From: Jannaschia seosinensis
GTDB taxonomy: Bacteria; Pseudomonadota; Alphaproteobacteria; Rhodobacterales; Rhodobacteraceae
Reading direction: 5' to 3'
DNA length: 64,000 nucleotides
Assembly (NCBI RefSeq): GCF_001408515.1
Contig: NZ_CYPR01000046.1
Location: 1-64,000, forward strand
Shown here: piece by piece, positions 17,156 through 29,300 of the stretch
How positions within the stretch are numbered: position 1 is the stretch's first letter
How the letters are laid out: every line of letters begins with the position of its first letter
Translations under genes and position numbers: made by a program
Notes under the pieces: model-generated
The model's input: only the letters and a program-made list of their open reading frames with translations
Database searches by the model: none
What the model was told of the DNA's origin: nothing

Positions 17156-17778
17156 CGCAGGTCGACGACCTTACGCTGACGCGGGAGGGGTTGGACGCCT
17201 CCGGCCGCGGTCGCGTGCTCGTCATCTCGTGCGGCGCGCTGGCCCACGAAATCCTGGCAATCCGGAGGGCGAACGGGTTCGATCACATCGATCTGCATTG
17301 CCTGCCTGCGATCCTGCACAATCATCCCGAGCGGATCGTACCCGCCGTGGCGGCGGCGCTCGATGCGCGTGCGGGGGGGTACGACCGCGCCTTCGTCGCC
17401 TATGCCGATTGCGGGACCGGCGGCGGACTTGCCGCCCTTTGCGCCGAACGCGAAATCGAGATGATCGCCGGGCCGCATTGCTACGCGTTCTTCGAAGGGG
17501 TGGAGGCATTTTCCGGTCGCGACGAGATCGACGCGTTCTATCTGACAGATTTCCTCGCCCGGCAGTTCGACGCGTTCGTGACGCGCCCGCTGGGCCTCGA
17601 CCGCCATCCGGAATTGCGGGACGCCTATTTCGGGCATTACCGGCGCCTCGTCTATCTGGCCCAGACGGACGATCCCGACCTGACCGCCCGGGCCGAGGCG
17701 GCCGCCGCCTCGCTCGGCCTCGAATTCGAGCGCCGGTTCACGGGGCTCGGCACATTTGCGGCGGCGCTTCCTGATTGA
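17152..17778 (+). CDS. DUF1638 domain protein
   Basis: A 208-residue protein matching DUF1638: VLVISCGALAHEI near the start, LHCLPAILHNHPE, and the cysteine-containing AYADCGTGGGL, then MIAGPHCYAFFEG. The GTG start at 17152 overlaps the TGA of the preceding gene, so the two are probably translationally coupled. Genes of this family tend to sit beside corrinoid and methyltetrahydrofolate genes in Rhodobacterales. A part in the split methionine synthase or its reactivation is plausible but unproven. Conserved Cys and His residues suggest metal binding. Confidence 0.85.
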   Translation: MTQVDDLTLTREGLDASGRGRVLVISCGALAHEILAIRRANGFDHIDLHCLPAILHNHPERIVPAVAAALDARAGGYDRAFVAYADCGTGGGLAALCAEREIEMIAGPHCYAFFEGVEAFSGRDEIDAFYLTDFLARQFDAFVTRPLGLDRHPELRDAYFGHYRRLVYLAQTDDPDLTARAEAAAASLGLEFERRFTGLGTFAAALPD

Positions 17779-17869
17779 TCCGATGTCCCGGACCGATCAC
17801 AGGGCAAAAGGAGGCGTGGAACTCTGCCGCAAGCTCGCCTAAACAAGCGGGCATCAAGCGGAGCCGGCC

Positions 17870-20044
<2,175 letters not shown>

Positions 20045-20109
20045 GACGGCTTGCCGCCCGACCCTGACATGCCTAGCTAAAGGTCAACATTGCAGGGAGC
20101 CGAGGCATC

Positions 20110-20352
20110 ATGGCCATGCAGGCGCACGAAATCGAAGCGTTGATCCGGGAGAGCTTTCCGGAGGCGCAGATCACGATCACCGATCTGGCGGGCGACGGGA
20201 ACCACTACGCCGCGGAAGTGGTGGACCCGTCCTTCGCGGGCCAGTCCCGCGTCGCGCAGCAGCGCGCCGTCTATGCCGCCCTTCGCGGCAGAATGGACGG
20301 CGAGAACGGCGAATTGCACGCCCTTGCGCTGACCACACGGGCACCGGGATGA
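20110..20352 (+). CDS. BolA family protein
   Basis: An 80-residue BolA-fold protein with the conserved GDGNHYAAEVVDPSFAGQSRVAQQRAVY stretch split between residues 29 and 56, including the helix-turn-helix-like loop. It has the short IbaG/BolA2 form. BolA proteins pair with CGFS monothiol glutaredoxins to hold or transfer 2Fe-2S clusters. The grxD gene lies 290 bases downstream in the same operon, which fits that partnership well. Its TGA overlaps the ATG of the next gene. Confidence 0.93.
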   Translation: MAMQAHEIEALIRESFPEAQITITDLAGDGNHYAAEVVDPSFAGQSRVAQQRAVYAALRGRMDGENGELHALALTTRAPG

Positions 20353-20648
20353 GTTACCTCGCCGCGCTGCTCGCGCTCGTGATTCTCGGGATCCTGATCG
20401 CCCGCGCGATCTGGATAATGCGTGCCGAGGCGCGCCAGGATAATGGCGGACGACCGCGCGGCGTGCGGCCGGGATCGGGATATACCGAGGTCCAGAGCGA
20501 ATACTTCTCCGGCTTGGGCGGCGGCAGTCAATCAGCGACCCGCGTCCCCCGGGATCCGCAGGAATATGCCCGTGCCTTCGTGCCCCGCAGGGCGGCACGG
20601 CGCGATCATCAAACAAATGGAATACAAAGGAGCGATGGCCATGGCTGA
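20349..20648 (+). CDS. Small single-helix membrane protein between bolA and grxD
   Basis: A 99-residue protein. Residues 3-24 form one hydrophobic helix, and the rest is polar, basic and glycine-rich. It starts in an ATGA overlap with bolA and its end overlaps the grxD start by 8 bases, so all three are translationally linked. No family recognised. Because it lies between two iron-sulfur partner genes it may belong with them, but nothing in the sequence shows this. Confidence 0.65.
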   Translation: MSYLAALLALVILGILIARAIWIMRAEARQDNGGRPRGVRPGSGYTEVQSEYFSGLGGGSQSATRVPRDPQEYARAFVPRRAARRDHQTNGIQRSDGHG

Positions 20649-21003
20649 CGCAAAGACGCAGATCGACGAAATCGTGAAGGGCGGCGACGTGGTCCTGTTC
20701 ATGAAGGGGACCAAGGCAATGCCGCAATGCGGCTTCTCCAGCCGCGTGGCGGGTGTCCTGAATTACATGGGCGTGGATTATCGGGACGTGAACGTTCTGG
20801 ACGATGCCGACATCCGCCAGGGGATCAAGGACTACTCCGACTGGCCGACCATCCCGCAGCTTTACATAAAAGGCGAGTTCGTCGGCGGCTGCGACATCAT
20901 CACGGAGATGACACTTTCGGGTGAGCTCGACACGATGTTCGAAAAGCAGGGCGTCGCCTTCGACAAGGAAGCGGCGGACAAGATCCGCGAAGCCAACGGC
21001 TGA
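20641..21003 (+). CDS. grxD: Monothiol glutaredoxin, Grx4 family
   Basis: A 120-residue CGFS-type glutaredoxin (Cys30 in PQCGFSSR), with the WPTIPQLYIKGEFVGGCDI glutathione site, ending in a short helical tail. It binds a bridging 2Fe-2S cluster with glutathione and passes it to targets, usually together with BolA, which is encoded just upstream. The ATG at 20641 is chosen because AAAGGAG lies at correct spacing; the ATG six bases earlier is too close. Confidence 0.95.
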   Translation: MADAKTQIDEIVKGGDVVLFMKGTKAMPQCGFSSRVAGVLNYMGVDYRDVNVLDDADIRQGIKDYSDWPTIPQLYIKGEFVGGCDIITEMTLSGELDTMFEKQGVAFDKEAADKIREANG

Positions 21004-21269
21004 TCTTACGGCTTGGCCGCTCCGTCTTTGTCGGCGGGGCGTGCCGGTCGGTTTTCCTGAAGACTTTCGCAATGTTGCGGCAGATCAGTTCATGACGATG
21101 AAGCTGAGTCATCGTGATTCTAAACATCAGGTCAGCGAGCGACGCGGTTAAGCCCATTGGGCCACTCATCCAGCTATATGCCGCTTTGCCGCCCTGAACA
21201 CTCAGAGAGTAACGAAGCCGACAACGCGATACGTTCCGGCCTCGCTCCCTGATGACCATCCCTCATGTC
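21004..21269. other. Intergenic stretch between convergent grxD and der
   Basis: These 266 bases are less GC-rich than the neighbouring genes. A minus-strand open frame crosses them and continues antisense into grxD, but it has no family motif I know. No clear terminator is seen. It may be a scar of lost DNA. Confidence 0.4.
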
Positions 21270-22721
21270 TCAATCGGGCCGGCGCCCCTCCACGTGCTTT
21301 CGCAGGCGCGAAGGCTGCGCGCGTTTGCGGCCCTTGTAGGGATTCGCGTCGCCCTGTCCGCGCAGATACAGTCGGATCGGCGTTCCCGGCATGTCGAAAT
21401 CGACCCGCAGCCCGTTGACGAGATAGCGTGAATAGCTGTCCGGCACCGCCTCGGGATGCGAGCACATGACCACGAACGCGGGGGGCCGGGTCTTGGCCTG
21501 CGTCATGTAGCGCATCTTGATGCGGCGGCCCTGCGGCGCGGGGGGCGGATGCTGCTCCAGCATCCCCGAAAGCCAACGGTTGAGCTGCGCCGTGGTCACG
21601 CGGCGGTTCCAGACCTCGTGCGCCTTCACGATCGCGGCGTGCAACCTGTCGAGGCCTCGCCCCGTCTTGGCCGAAACCGTCACGAGGGGCGCGCCGCGCA
21701 ATTGCGGCAGAAGCCGCTCGAAGCTCTCCTTGAGTATGGCAAGCTTCTCCTGCCGGTCCTCCTCAAGGTCCCACTTGTTCACCGCCACCACGACCGCCCG
21801 GCCCTCGCGCTCCGCAAGGTCGGCGATGCGGAGATCCTGCGTCTCGAACGGGATTTCCGCGTCGAGGAGGACGACGACCACCTCCGCGAATTTCACCGCG
21901 CGCAAGCCGTCGCTGACGGAAAGCTTCTCCAGCTTCTCCACGACCTTGGCGCGCTTGCGCATTCCGGCCGTGTCGAACAGCCGCGCCGGCGTTCCATCCC
22001 ATTCGAAATCGAGCGAGATAGAGTCGCGCGTGATCCCGGCCTCGGGCCCGGTCAGCAGGCGCTCGTCTCCGATGATGCGATTGATGAGGGTGGATTTCCC
22101 CGCATTCGGCCGCCCCACGACCGCGATCTTGAGGGGCCGCTTGGTCGTCGGCGCCCAATCCGCTTCCTCCTCGGCACCGTCCTCGCCGACGCTCACGTCG
22201 GTCTCGGCTTCCTCGGCGGCCTCGGTCTTGACGTCGATCAGGGGGCGGAGAACGGCAGCGAGGTCGGCCATGCCTTCCCCGTGCTCGGCGGAAAGACCGA
22301 TCGGATCGCCAAGGCCCAACCCGTAGGCTTCGAGAAGCCCCGCCTCCGCCTTGACCCCTTCGGCCTTGTTCGCGCCCAGCAGGACCGGGCGCCCCTTGCG
22401 GCGCAGAATGTCGGCGAAAACTTCGTCGGTCGGCGTAATGCCCGTGCGGGCGTCGATGAGGAACAGCGCCGCATCGGCCATGTCGACGGCACGTTCGGTC
22501 AGGCGACGCATCCGCCCCTGAAGCGAATCGTCCGTCGCCTCCTCCAGCCCCGCCGTGTCGATCACGGTAAATCGAAGGTCGCCCAATCGGGCCTGCCCCT
22601 CGCGCAGATCGCGCGTCACGCCCGGCTGGTCGTCGACCAGCGCCAAGCGCTTGCCGACGAGACGGTTGAACAGGGTGGACTTGCCTACGTTGGGCCGTCC
22701 GACGATTGCGAGGGTAAACAT
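21270..22721 (-). CDS. der: Ribosome biogenesis GTPase Der (EngA)
   Basis: A 483-residue tandem GTPase needed for 50S ribosome assembly. The first G domain has GRPNVGKST and DQPGVT, and the second has [19 protein letters not shown] and NKWDLEE. A KH-like C-terminal domain ends in a basic tail. An acidic linker of about 25 residues ([19 protein letters not shown]) joins the G domains. It is the last gene of the yfgM-bamB-der group, the same order as in many proteobacteria. Confidence 0.97.
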   Translation of the reverse strand: MFTLAIVGRPNVGKSTLFNRLVGKRLALVDDQPGVTRDLREGQARLGDLRFTVIDTAGLEEATDDSLQGRMRRLTERAVDMADAALFLIDARTGITPTDEVFADILRRKGRPVLLGANKAEGVKAEAGLLEAYGLGLGDPIGLSAEHGEGMADLAAVLRPLIDVKTEAAEEAETDVSVGEDGAEEEADWAPTTKRPLKIAVVGRPNAGKSTLINRIIGDERLLTGPEAGITRDSISLDFEWDGTPARLFDTAGMRKRAKVVEKLEKLSVSDGLRAVKFAEVVVVLLDAEIPFETQDLRIADLAEREGRAVVVAVNKWDLEEDRQEKLAILKESFERLLPQLRGAPLVTVSAKTGRGLDRLHAAIVKAHEVWNRRVTTAQLNRWLSGMLEQHPPPAPQGRRIKMRYMTQAKTRPPAFVVMCSHPEAVPDSYSRYLVNGLRVDFDMPGTPIRLYLRGQGDANPYKGRKRAQPSRLRKHVEGRRPD

Positions 22722-22764
22722 GGGCCGCTCCGGTGTCAGAAACGCGACCTAGCGCATCGGCCCG

Positions 22765-24096
22765 TCAACGGAAAGCGTGCAACTCTCCGTCGCGCCCCGT
22801 GACGTAGAGCGCGTCGCCGAAGGCGATCGGCCGCGAAGCCGCGCCGCCGGGAATTTCCGCCTGCGCGACCGCGACACCGGTCGTCGGGTCGAACCCCCGC
22901 AACACACCATCCGACGAGGCGACCCAAAGCCGCCCACCCGCCAGGACGGGTCCGTAATGGGCATGTATCCCTTCGCGCCGGGAGACGCGCGTGTTGCGGT
23001 AGAACGGCAAATCCTGACGCCAGATCACGTCGCCCGTCCGCGCGTCGATCCGCAGAAGCTGTGCCCTGTCGGAGACGGCGAAGACGGATCCGCCCGCCAC
23101 GACCATGGGTGACACGGCACCATCGTTCGTCGTCCAAAGCCGCTCCCCCGAGGCGGCGGCGACCGCGATTATCCTCCCGGCGGAAGTGCCGGCATAGACG
23201 ACGCCATCCGAGACGACCGGATCCCCGGTGATGTCGCCCACCTCGTTATAGGCCACGCCACGGCGCACGCCCGAAATCGAGGTGCCCCAGACACGCAGGC
23301 CGGATTCGCGCAGCGTCGCCACCAGATCGCCGGAACCGAAGGGAAAGATCACCGTGCGGGCGGTAACGGCCGGTGCCGGCGCGGTGGCCATGACCGTCGC
23401 GGCGGGAGCGGTCGCGACCTCCCATCGAATACGTCCGTCGGATGCGTCGAGGGCGAAGGCGCGGCCGTCGCGGCTGACCAGATATACGATCCCATCCGCC
23501 ACCTTGGGCGTGGTGATCGGTGCGTCGACGCGCTGGATCCAGAACGTGCGCCCCGTCGCCGCATCGAGCGCGTGCAACTCGCCGAAGCCGGTCGAAACGT
23601 AGACGACGCCGCCGACCGCCGCGAGACCGCCGCCCGACGCCTCGCCCGCGCGCTCCGATCCGGGGACCAGACTGCGCGACCAGAGCGTCGCGCCCGTCAC
23701 CGACGTCGCCGAGATGCTGGCCAAGGCATCGAGGGTGAAGATGCGGCTTCCGTCGGAGACGGGATCGGCGGTGATGCGCCGGCGCAAAGCGCTGCCGGCA
23801 CCGATATCGGCCGACCAGACGCGTGCGGGCGCCGGCGACAGGGTCGCGTGACCCGGATCGTTCGTCAGGTTGCCGACCCGCATGGTCCAGTCCGGCAGGC
23901 GCCGCGGCGGCGGAAGGGACAGGGCGGGGATGCCGGCGCGGCCCGCATTCTCTCCGGAGGCCGCATCGAGCACGCCGATGCCGCCGGCATTGCCCGCCCG
24001 CACGGGAATCCGTTCGCCCGACAGGATCACTTCGGGCTCGCTGCAACCGGCAAGGACAAGCGTTCCGGCGATCGCGATGCTGGCGATCAATCTCAT
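22765..24096 (-). CDS. bamB: Outer membrane assembly lipoprotein BamB-like (PQQ beta-propeller)
   Basis: A 443-residue lipoprotein with signal MRLIASIAIAGTLVLAGC and the acylated Cys at residue 18. After a spacer it has repeated propeller blades of the PQQ type (for example GELHALDAATGRTFW, GRAFALDASDGRIRW and GVLRGFDPTTGVAV). BamB helps the BAM complex insert outer membrane proteins. The start at 24096 gives a normal lipoprotein signal. An ATG at 24156 overlaps the yfgM stop (ATGA) and would add 20 residues, so coupling from that codon cannot be excluded. Confidence 0.88.
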   Translation of the reverse strand: MRLIASIAIAGTLVLAGCSEPEVILSGERIPVRAGNAGGIGVLDAASGENAGRAGIPALSLPPPRRLPDWTMRVGNLTNDPGHATLSPAPARVWSADIGAGSALRRRITADPVSDGSRIFTLDALASISATSVTGATLWSRSLVPGSERAGEASGGGLAAVGGVVYVSTGFGELHALDAATGRTFWIQRVDAPITTPKVADGIVYLVSRDGRAFALDASDGRIRWEVATAPAATVMATAPAPAVTARTVIFPFGSGDLVATLRESGLRVWGTSISGVRRGVAYNEVGDITGDPVVSDGVVYAGTSAGRIIAVAAASGERLWTTNDGAVSPMVVAGGSVFAVSDRAQLLRIDARTGDVIWRQDLPFYRNTRVSRREGIHAHYGPVLAGGRLWVASSDGVLRGFDPTTGVAVAQAEIPGGAASRPIAFGDALYVTGRDGELHAFR

Positions 24097-24152
24097 GAAA
24101 TCTGCCCCCGTCCGGCCCATTCGGGCTCCATCCTCTCGCGTCGGCATGGCGA

Positions 24153-24812
24153 TCAAGCCGGCGCGACTTCTTCCCCGAGGGCGACAATCAACTGCTGCGC
24201 ACGGCGACGCAAGGCCGGCGTCGTCTCCGCATCCTCCGTCAGCGCGCGCAGGAGCGTCAGCGCGGTGGCCCGGTCTCCGGCCGCGAGAGCGCGGAGCGCC
24301 TGCTGCTCCACCGCGAGGGTGCGGTAGGGCGCGCCGGGCGCGGCGAGTTCGTCGAGGATCGCGCCGTCGCGCGCCGCATCGCCGGTGCCCCCGGCCAGCA
24401 CCACCTTCATGAGCGCAAGATGCCGGTAATTCGCGTCGATGCCGGGCTGGTTGGCCAAGGCCAGCAGTTCCGCGCGCGCGGCTTCCGTATCGCCGTTGCC
24501 GGCATTCAGCGCCGCCGTCGCCTCAAGAAACGACAGTACGGCCGCCTGCGACGGCTCGGCCGGCGTGATCCCGGCCAGCGCATCGCGCCGCGCCGCCAGA
24601 TCGTCCGCGCTCAGCGCAGCCAGCACCGCATCGCCGAAGGCCTGCGCCCGCGCCGCCTCGCGCGAAGCCGACCATTCCGACCAGATCGCTCCGCCGACAA
24701 GCAGCAGCACCGCCAGAACCGGCACCCAGCCCCAACGGCGCATCAACCCATAGAGCCGATCGCGGCGGACCTCTTCGTTCACCTCTTCGATGAAACTCTC
24801 GCTGTTGGACAT
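24153..24812 (-). CDS. YfgM-like tetratricopeptide membrane protein
   Basis: A 219-residue protein with a short cytoplasmic start (MSNSESFIEEVNEEVRRDR), one membrane helix at about 29-46, and a long periplasmic alpha-helical region of TPR character. The layout and its position before bamB and der match YfgM, an ancillary subunit near the Sec translocon. The alanine-rich repeats make distant homology hard to judge. It is probably the first gene of this three-gene operon. Confidence 0.85.
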   Translation of the reverse strand: MSNSESFIEEVNEEVRRDRLYGLMRRWGWVPVLAVLLLVGGAIWSEWSASREAARAQAFGDAVLAALSADDLAARRDALAGITPAEPSQAAVLSFLEATAALNAGNGDTEAARAELLALANQPGIDANYRHLALMKVVLAGGTGDAARDGAILDELAAPGAPYRTLAVEQQALRALAAGDRATALTLLRALTEDAETTPALRRRAQQLIVALGEEVAPA

Positions 24813-24970
24813 TCCAGCTCCCTCCGGATCGGTCGCGGCTGGGTCTTAGCCCAGACCCCGACAGGGGCCAAGCCGCAAAGGCGGATCATCGACGGTTCGA
24901 CATGCGCGAGGGCTTGGCCGCGCGTTGAAAATTCGCCATCTGGCGTTTACCTCGACCGCGTACTGGGGAC

Positions 24971-24999
24971 TTGTTTTGCTGCTTTGCAGTGACTACAAA
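24971..24999 (+). promoter_or_regulatory. Predicted promoter of the RND efflux operon
   Basis: TTGTTT (24971-24976) and TACAAA (24994-24999) are separated by 17 bases, a plausible sigma70-type pair. The expected start of transcription, near 25006, falls inside the palindrome at 25001-25016. Confidence 0.45.
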
Positions 25000-25000
25000 G

Positions 25001-25016
25001 TGAACCACTCGGTTCA
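25001..25016. promoter_or_regulatory. Candidate TetR-type operator for the efflux genes
   Basis: TGAACC-ACTC-GGTTCA is a perfect inverted repeat with a four-base centre, close in form to AcrR/TetR-family operators. It overlaps the predicted transcription start and lies 57 bases before the adaptor gene's start codon. No TetR gene is encoded nearby, so the repressor would act from elsewhere. Confidence 0.65.
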
Positions 25017-25073
25017 GTTTTCGGTCCACTGGGTTGGGCCGCCTCCGCCGTGCCGCCCGAAAGGCCAGAGATC

Positions 25074-26393
25074 ATGCGCTTTTTCCCCGTTCTGACCGCG
25101 ATACTGGTTTGCGTCGCGCTGTTCTTCGTGGTGCTTCAGCGCGAAGTCCTGTTCGAGCGGGCCGCGATGCTGACGGGTGATATGGACGCGCCCGCCCTCG
25201 CCGCGGCCGCGGCCGAGGACGTTCCGGCCGATACGGGGCCGCGCGCGATCGCCACCACCCAGGCGGCCGACAAGGGCGCGGTTCACGTCGTCGCCTTGCG
25301 GTCGCAGGCCCAGGACGTACCCGACGCCATCATGGTGCGCGGTCAGACCGAGGCGGCGCGCGAGGTCACGTTGACCGCCGAAACCAGCGGCACCGTGATT
25401 TCCAAGCCGATTCGGCGGGGCGCGCTCGTCGAGGAGGGACAGGTTTTGTGCGAGCTCGATCCCGGCACGTCCTTCGCCGATCTGAGCGAGGCGGAGGCCC
25501 GTCTCGCGGAGGCCCGCGCGCGCGTTCCCGAAGCGCAGGCCCGCGTACCCGAGGCCGAGGCGCGGCTGGCGGAGGCGCAGGCGCTGCGCGACGAGGCCCG
25601 GATCAACCAGAACGCCGCCTCCCGCCTCTCGGAGGAGGGCTTCGCCTCGCAATCCCGTCTCGCCGGTACCGAAGCGGCACTCCGCGCGGCGGAGGCGTCG
25701 GTGACATCGGCGCAGGTCGGGCTGGAGACAACGCAGGCAGGCATCGAGTCGGCGCAGGCCGGGATCGAGGCCGCGGCGGCCGCCGTCGAACGTGCGCGCC
25801 TCATGATCAGAAAACTGACGATCAAGGCGCCGTTTTCCGGCCTGCTGGAGACGGACACGGCAGAAATTGGCCGGTTGCTTTCTCAGGGTCAGGGCGAATG
25901 CGCGACGATCGTGCAACTCGATCCGATCCGGCTCGTGGGATATCTGCCGGAAGCGCAGGTCGACGATGTCCGCGTCGGGGCCGCCGCGCGGGCGCAACTC
26001 GCGTCCGGTCGGGAAGTCGTGGGCGAAGTGACGTTCGTCAGCCGCGCCGCAGACGAGTTGACCCGGACCTTCCGCGTCGATGTGACCGTGCCGAACGCCG
26101 ATCTTTCGATCCGCGACGGCCAGACCGCCGAGATCATCATCGCGACCGAACCGACGGAGGCGCATCTGGTGCCGGCCTCGGCGCTGACGCTGGACGATGA
26201 CGGGCGGCTCGGCGTCCGCGTGGTCGACGACGGCATCGCCGGGTTCGCACCCGTCGAGCTGATCCGCGACACGGTGGATGGCGTCCTGCTGGGTGGACTG
26301 CCGGAGAATGTCGCGATCATCACAGTCGGGCAGGAATACGTCACCGCCGGCGTTCCGGTGCGCGTCACCTACCAGTCGGAGATCGGCCAATGA
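25074..26393 (+). CDS. Efflux RND transporter periplasmic adaptor (HlyD/MFP family)
   Basis: A 439-residue membrane fusion protein that bridges the inner-membrane pump and an outer-membrane channel. Residues 1-20 are a hydrophobic N-terminal anchor. The lipoyl half-motifs (GTVISKPIRRGALVEEGQVL and IKAPFSGLLE) flank a long helical hairpin with AEARARVPEAQARVPEAEARL-like repeats. A beta-barrel follows. The ATG at 25074 gives a proper anchor. Its stop overlaps the pump's ATG (ATGA). A TetR-like operator lies upstream. Confidence 0.92.
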   Translation: MRFFPVLTAILVCVALFFVVLQREVLFERAAMLTGDMDAPALAAAAAEDVPADTGPRAIATTQAADKGAVHVVALRSQAQDVPDAIMVRGQTEAAREVTLTAETSGTVISKPIRRGALVEEGQVLCELDPGTSFADLSEAEARLAEARARVPEAQARVPEAEARLAEAQALRDEARINQNAASRLSEEGFASQSRLAGTEAALRAAEASVTSAQVGLETTQAGIESAQAGIEAAAAAVERARLMIRKLTIKAPFSGLLETDTAEIGRLLSQGQGECATIVQLDPIRLVGYLPEAQVDDVRVGAAARAQLASGREVVGEVTFVSRAADELTRTFRVDVTVPNADLSIRDGQTAEIIIATEPTEAHLVPASALTLDDDGRLGVRVVDDGIAGFAPVELIRDTVDGVLLGGLPENVAIITVGQEYVTAGVPVRVTYQSEIGQ

Positions 26394-29300
26394 CCGGAAT
26401 CATCGACTGGGCCGCATCGCGGGCCCGGATGGTTCTGGCCTTCGTGGTCCTGTCCATCGTGGCGGGCACGGCGGCCTACATCTCGCTTCCCAAGGAGGGC
26501 GAGCCCGACATCGACATCCCGGGCATCTTCGTCTCGGTCCCCTTCCCCGGCATCTCCGCCTCCGATGCGGAAAAGCTGCTCGTCAAGCCGATGGAGACCC
26601 GCCTGAAGGAGCTCGACGGCCTCAAGGAGATGACGGCCACCGCGGCGGAAGGGTTCGCGGGCCTGTTCCTCGAATTCGAGTTCGGCTGGAACAAGTCCGC
26701 CACGATCGCCGACGTGCGCGACAAGATGAGCCAGGCCGAGGCCGAGTTTCCCGCCGGGGCGGAGCAATACCTGATCGAGGAAATCAACTTCTCCGAGTTC
26801 CCGATCCTCATCGTGTCGCTGTCGGGCACGGCGCCCGAGCGGACGCTCTTGCGGCTGGCCAGCGACCTGCAGGACCGCCTGGAGGCGATGCCGCCGATCC
26901 TCGAGGCCGGTCTCGCCGGTCACCGCGACGAGATGCTGGAGGTGCTGATCGACCCGCTCGCGCTCGAGGCCTACAACGTCACGGCCGGAGAGCTTTCGAA
27001 CGTCATCACCAACAACAACCTGCTCGTGGCGACCGGATCGGTCGAAACCGCGTCGGGCGCGTTTCCTGTCAAGATCCCGGCATCGTTCGACGGGCCGCAA
27101 GATGTCTATGAACTGCCGGTCAAGACCGACGGTGACCGGATCATCACGCTGGGCGACCTTGCGACGATCAACCTGACCTTCGAGGACCGCGAGGGCACGG
27201 CACGCTACAATGGCGAGACGACGGTCGCCCTACAGGTCATCAAGCGGAAGGGCTTCAACATCATCGAGACTGCGCAGGACGTGCGCGAGGAGGTCGCGGC
27301 CGAGGTCGCATCCTGGCCCGAGGAATTGCGCCAGGCGGTGAACGTGCAGGTCACGCTGGACCAGTCGCGGACCGTCCGCTCGATGGTCAGTCAGCTCGAG
27401 GGATCGGTCCTCACCGCCATCGCACTGGTGATGATCGTGGTTCTGGCCGCGCTTGGCACGCGCTCGGCCCTTCTGGTGGGTTTCGCCATCCCGACCTCGT
27501 TCCTGCTCAGCTTCGCGATCATGGCGGTCGTCGGGATCACCATCTCGAACATCGTGATGTTCGGGCTGATCCTTGCGGTCGGGATGCTGGTGGATGGCGC
27601 AATCGTCGTCGTCGAATATGCCGACAAGCGCATCCAGGAGGGCACGGGTCCGATGCGCGCCTATACCGAGGCTGCCAAGCGGATGTTCTGGCCGGTCATC
27701 TCGTCCACGGCGACGACGCTTTGCGCGTTTCTGCCGATGCTGTTCTGGCCCGGCGTCGCGGGGGAGTTCATGGGCAACCTGCCCGTGACGCTGATCTTCG
27801 TCCTGTCCGCCTCGCTGGTCGTGGCGCTGGTCTATCTGCCGGTGCTCGGCGGTGTGGCCGGCCGGATCAGCCGCCTGTTCGCGACCGGGTCCGGCTGGCT
27901 TCGCCGGCATTTCCCGTGGTGGGTGCGGGCCGCGTTCACCTTCGCATCGGCTTGGTTGATGATCGTGGCCATCCTTCAGACGCTCAACCCGCGCTATCTG
28001 CTGCCGGACGGGGCACCCGCAGCGCCGGTTTTCGGCCCGCTCCTCTTCGTGGCCGCCGCGGGGCTGCTTTCCACCACGCTCGGCTCGGTGACGTTCGCGC
28101 GGCGCGAACGCCGGGTCCGCTCGGGTTATCGGCGGTCGGCCTTCGGACGTCTGGTCAACCTGATCGTCGGCAACCCGGTCGGGCCGGTCGTGGCCGTGGT
28201 CGCCGTCGGCTTCGCGGTCGTCGCGACCTTCACGACCTTCGCGGCGCACAACAACGGTGTGGAATTCTTCGTCGAAAGCGAGCTTGAGCAGGCGAACATC
28301 TATGTCCGCGCGCGCGGCAATCTTTCGCTGCAGGAGAAGGATGCGCTCCTCGCCCGGGCGGAACGCATCGTGCTCGAGACGCCGGGCATCCAGTCGGCCT
28401 TCGCCTTCGCCGGCGATGGCGGCCTGAACACCAGCGGGCCGAGCGGCGGCGGCGCGCCCGGCGACACGATCGGGCAGGTCCAGATCGAGATGGTGCCTTG
28501 GGAGGAGCGGCCGACCGTCGCCGTGCCGTGGTTCGATATGTTCGGCATCACGGTGACCACGCAACGCGTCGATCCGGCCTTCGATGGTGACGAGATTGCC
28601 GAGAACGTCCTGGCCCGTCTGCGCGACCTGCCGGGGATCCAGGTCGATCTGTCGGCCCAGGATCGCGGCCCCACCTCGGGCAAGCCGGTCCATCTGCGCC
28701 TGCGCGGCGACGATTGGGAGGAGCTTCTGGCGGCGACGGCCAGGATGACCGATGTCTTCGAGGCCACGCCCGGTCTCATCGACGTGGAGAACAGCCTGCC
28801 CCTGCCCGGCATCGACTGGGAGATCGACGTCGATGTCGAGAAAGCCGGACGTTTCGGCGCCGACGTCGCGACGGTCGGCGCGATGGTGCAGCTCGTCACG
28901 CGCGGCATCCTGCTCGACACGATGCGCGTGCCCAGCTCCGACGACGAGATCGACATCCGTGTGCGCCTGCCGGAGGAAGACCGCGTTCTGTCGACTCTCG
29001 ATTCGCTAAAGGTGCGGACTATCGACGGCCTGATCCCGCTGGCGAACTTCATCACGCGCAAGCCTGTCCCGCAACTCGCGCAGATCGACCGCATCGACGG
29101 GGAGCGGTTCTTCGATATCAAGGCCGACGTGGCCGGCGATCTCGTCAAGCTGACCGATGCCGATGGGGCGGTGCAGGGGCTCGTGCCGGCGGCCGAGGCG
29201 GAGGGGTCGGACGACACCGCCATCCCCGTCACCGCGAACGAGCGGATCGCCGTGCTGACCGAAGTGATCGAGGCGGGCGATTACCTGCCCGAGTCCGTGG

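Noticed and set aside
20900-21259. Minus-strand frame of 119 codons opposite grxD
   Set aside because: The second half is antisense to grxD. Only the part in the gap is odd, and that is reported as a finding instead of a gene.
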